A model generated the notes under the pieces. The model did not search any database. It worked only from the letters and a program-made list of their open reading frames with translations, and was not told where the DNA came from. Source: Helicobacter sp. 11S02629-2 (GTDB lineage Bacteria > Campylobacterota > Campylobacteria > Campylobacterales > Helicobacteraceae). From it: a DNA stretch of 64,000 bases. The position numbers and the translations under genes were made by a program. How positions within the stretch are numbered: position 1 is the stretch's first letter; each line of letters opens with the position of its first letter. The stretch covers positions 1 through 64,000 of the forward strand of contig NZ_MLAN01000006.1 of assembly GCF_002272875.1 (NCBI RefSeq), read 5' to 3'. This document shows positions 62,662-64,000 of this stretch, piece after piece.

Positions 62662-64000
62662 TTAAGCACTTATAAGTCTTACATCTGCAACTTGTAAGAA
62701 AAGTCTTAGCACTCTTTCTACTAGCTTGGTTCGGTTTATACGCAAGGCTTTATTTTCATCATTAATTAACACACTTTCAAATAGCCTATCAAGCAAAGGT
62801 ATCAAGCTAAAAAATGACTGAACTTTTACATCCACGTTCTCAAACTTCCCATTTTCAAGCTCTAAAAGCCTTGTAAAAAGCACCTTCTCACACTCAACCA
62901 TCAAGCTTTCATCTACCTCTAAGTTATCACTACTTTCACTAGATACATTAGCTAGCCTTTTAAATGTGCTTTGAAGCGTGCTTAAAGAGTTTTCCTTTAA
63001 GTACTTATCTATAGCATAGATGTTTTTAAAAGTACTTGCCACGTCTTGATTTAAACTAACCACCGATCTAATCACGCTTGGATTGATATTAGTCAAGATT
63101 CCAAAATAGCGCTCTTTTATAAAGGTTAAAAGCCTTTCATCACTTATGATATCTTCTAGCTTTAAGTCAAGTTCAAATTTTTCTAAGATTCTAAGTAAGG
63201 CACTTGCGTTACGCCTTAAAGCAAAAGGATCTTTTGAGCCAGTTGGAATCTTATCTAGTTTAAAAAGCACATTTAGAGTATCTATCTTAGTGGCTATATT
63301 TACCAAAGCACTAATCTTAGAACTTGGCAAGGCTGGGTCTAAGCCATTAGGCAAGTACTGCTCTTGTATAGCCTTGCAGACTTCTTCACTAAGGCCTGCT
63401 TTTCTAGCATACTTTGCACCTATTACTCCTTGAAGCTCTGGGAACTCATTAACCACTTGACTTAAAAGATCGTTTTTTGCAAAACTTAAAGCAGTTGCCG
63501 CTTCTTTGCTATCTAGTCCTAAAAGTGTGCAAAGCTTTAAGACTATCTCTTTTTCGCGCTCACACTTTTCTTGTAAGTTGCCACCACCACTCACAAAGCC
63601 TATAGTGCTTAAATCGCCAAAGTCAAGCTTAGATTCTAAGTCATTAAGATAGAAAAACTCAGCATCTTTTAGCCTTGCCTTAAGCACTTTTTCATTACCA
63701 CTTATAATTAAAGAGTAGTCATCATCTTTTAAAAAAGCATTACTTACTACTACAAATGAGTTATGCAACCTTCCATCTTTAAAGGTAGGAAAATAGCGCT
63801 GATTAGTCTTCATAGATGTGATTATCACTTCGCTTGGCACTTGTAAAAAGCACTCTTCAAAACGCCCTAAAAGTGCACGTGGATACTCAGTTATAGCCAC
63901 TACTTCATCTAGCAAGCTAGAATCTAGGTCAATTGTGATTCCATATCTTGCTTCTAGTGCTTTGAAGTCTTTTTCTATACTTGCCCTTCTTTTGTCTTGA
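62662..64000 (-). CDS. glyS: glycine-tRNA ligase beta subunit, 5' part outside window
   Basis: The frame is open through the right edge, so the first part of this roughly 690-residue protein is missing. The visible 446 codons include VPSEVIITSMKTNQRYFP, the FVSGGGNLQEKCEREK stretch and LLSQVVNEFPELQGVIGAKYA, plus FALRRNASALLRI, all typical of the HD-like beta subunit of the tetrameric enzyme. The C-terminal anticodon domain ends in LFLQVADVRLISA. It is upstream of the alpha operon on the same strand. Confidence 0.95.
   Translation of the reverse strand, partial: QDKRRASIEKDFKALEARYGITIDLDSSLLDEVVAITEYPRALLGRFEECFLQVPSEVIITSMKTNQRYFPTFKDGRLHNSFVVVSNAFLKDDDYSLIISGNEKVLKARLKDAEFFYLNDLESKLDFGDLSTIGFVSGGGNLQEKCEREKEIVLKLCTLLGLDSKEAATALSFAKNDLLSQVVNEFPELQGVIGAKYARKAGLSEEVCKAIQEQYLPNGLDPALPSSKISALVNIATKIDTLNVLFKLDKIPTGSKDPFALRRNASALLRILEKFELDLKLEDIISDERLLTFIKERYFGILTNINPSVIRSVVSLNQDVASTFKNIYAIDKYLKENSLSTLQSTFKRLANVSSESSDNLEVDESLMVECEKVLFTRLLELENGKFENVDVKVQSFFSLIPLLDRLFESVLINDENKALRINRTKLVERVLRLFLQVADVRLISA

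Overview
The window is AT-rich, densely packed bacterial chromosome of the order Campylobacterales, most likely an enterohepatic-type Helicobacter or close relative. Pointers are the block fliF-fliG-fliH-dxs, era next to a Csd6-type peptidoglycan enzyme, the futalosine-pathway gene mqnA, ktrAB, ccoG, a zinc-type S14, a large autotransporter, a small cysteine-paired Sel1 protein, and L3, L16, L29 and QueH N-termini of the Helicobacter type. The genus is inferred from gene content and recalled gene order, not from a database search.

Layout. 1-870: a gene-poor end with a candidate type I toxin-antitoxin module and a coding-like remnant. 874-11599 (minus): S10 and spc ribosomal operons from rpsJ to infA, with one strong promoter at 11648-11677. 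11908-14122 (plus): a coiled-coil protein and a short chemoreceptor. 14378-22000: cell-wall and housekeeping genes (metallophosphoesterase, dapF, glmS, recO, fmt, a peptide transporter). 22479-30187 (minus): hisC, fliF, fliG, fliH, dxs, recA. 30405-32521 (plus): feoA, nth and an Abi-like HEPN-domain gene preceded by a pseudoknot-capable element. 32633-38651: mutS2, a 983-residue autotransporter and a barrel fragment. 38783-41728 (minus): purU, sppA, queH and a 31-residue membrane peptide. 41863-42254 (minus): tRNA-Asp, Val, Glu, Lys. 42694-59034: ktrAB, an outer-membrane barrel, trpE, a DUF2156 protein, an M48 protease, prmC, a Sel1 protein, mqnA, an MFS carrier, moaC, trpGD, a Csd6-like enzyme, era and ccoG. 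59493-64000 (minus): rplQ, rpoA, rpsD, rpsK, rpsM, rpmJ and the 3' part of glyS.

The ribosomal genes form two blocks on the same strand. infA and rpmJ, which are neighbours in Helicobacter pylori as I recall it, are here about 61 kb apart, and the S10/spc and alpha blocks are separated by about 48 kb. Several operons are tightly coupled, with 1-14 base overlaps or gaps of only a few bases. Many non-ribosomal genes and their terminators carry the word TAGAWTCTA far more often than base composition predicts.

The strongest candidates for something undescribed are three. First, a 23-residue hydrophobic peptide gene (435-506, minus) with a perfect Shine-Dalgarno sequence, a 5' hairpin, a 5'-3' long-range pairing and an antisense promoter inside the reading frame. 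Second, the HEPN gene with its upstream RNA-like element (31660-32521). Third, the dispersed TAGAWTCTA word, which also builds terminators as inverted pairs.
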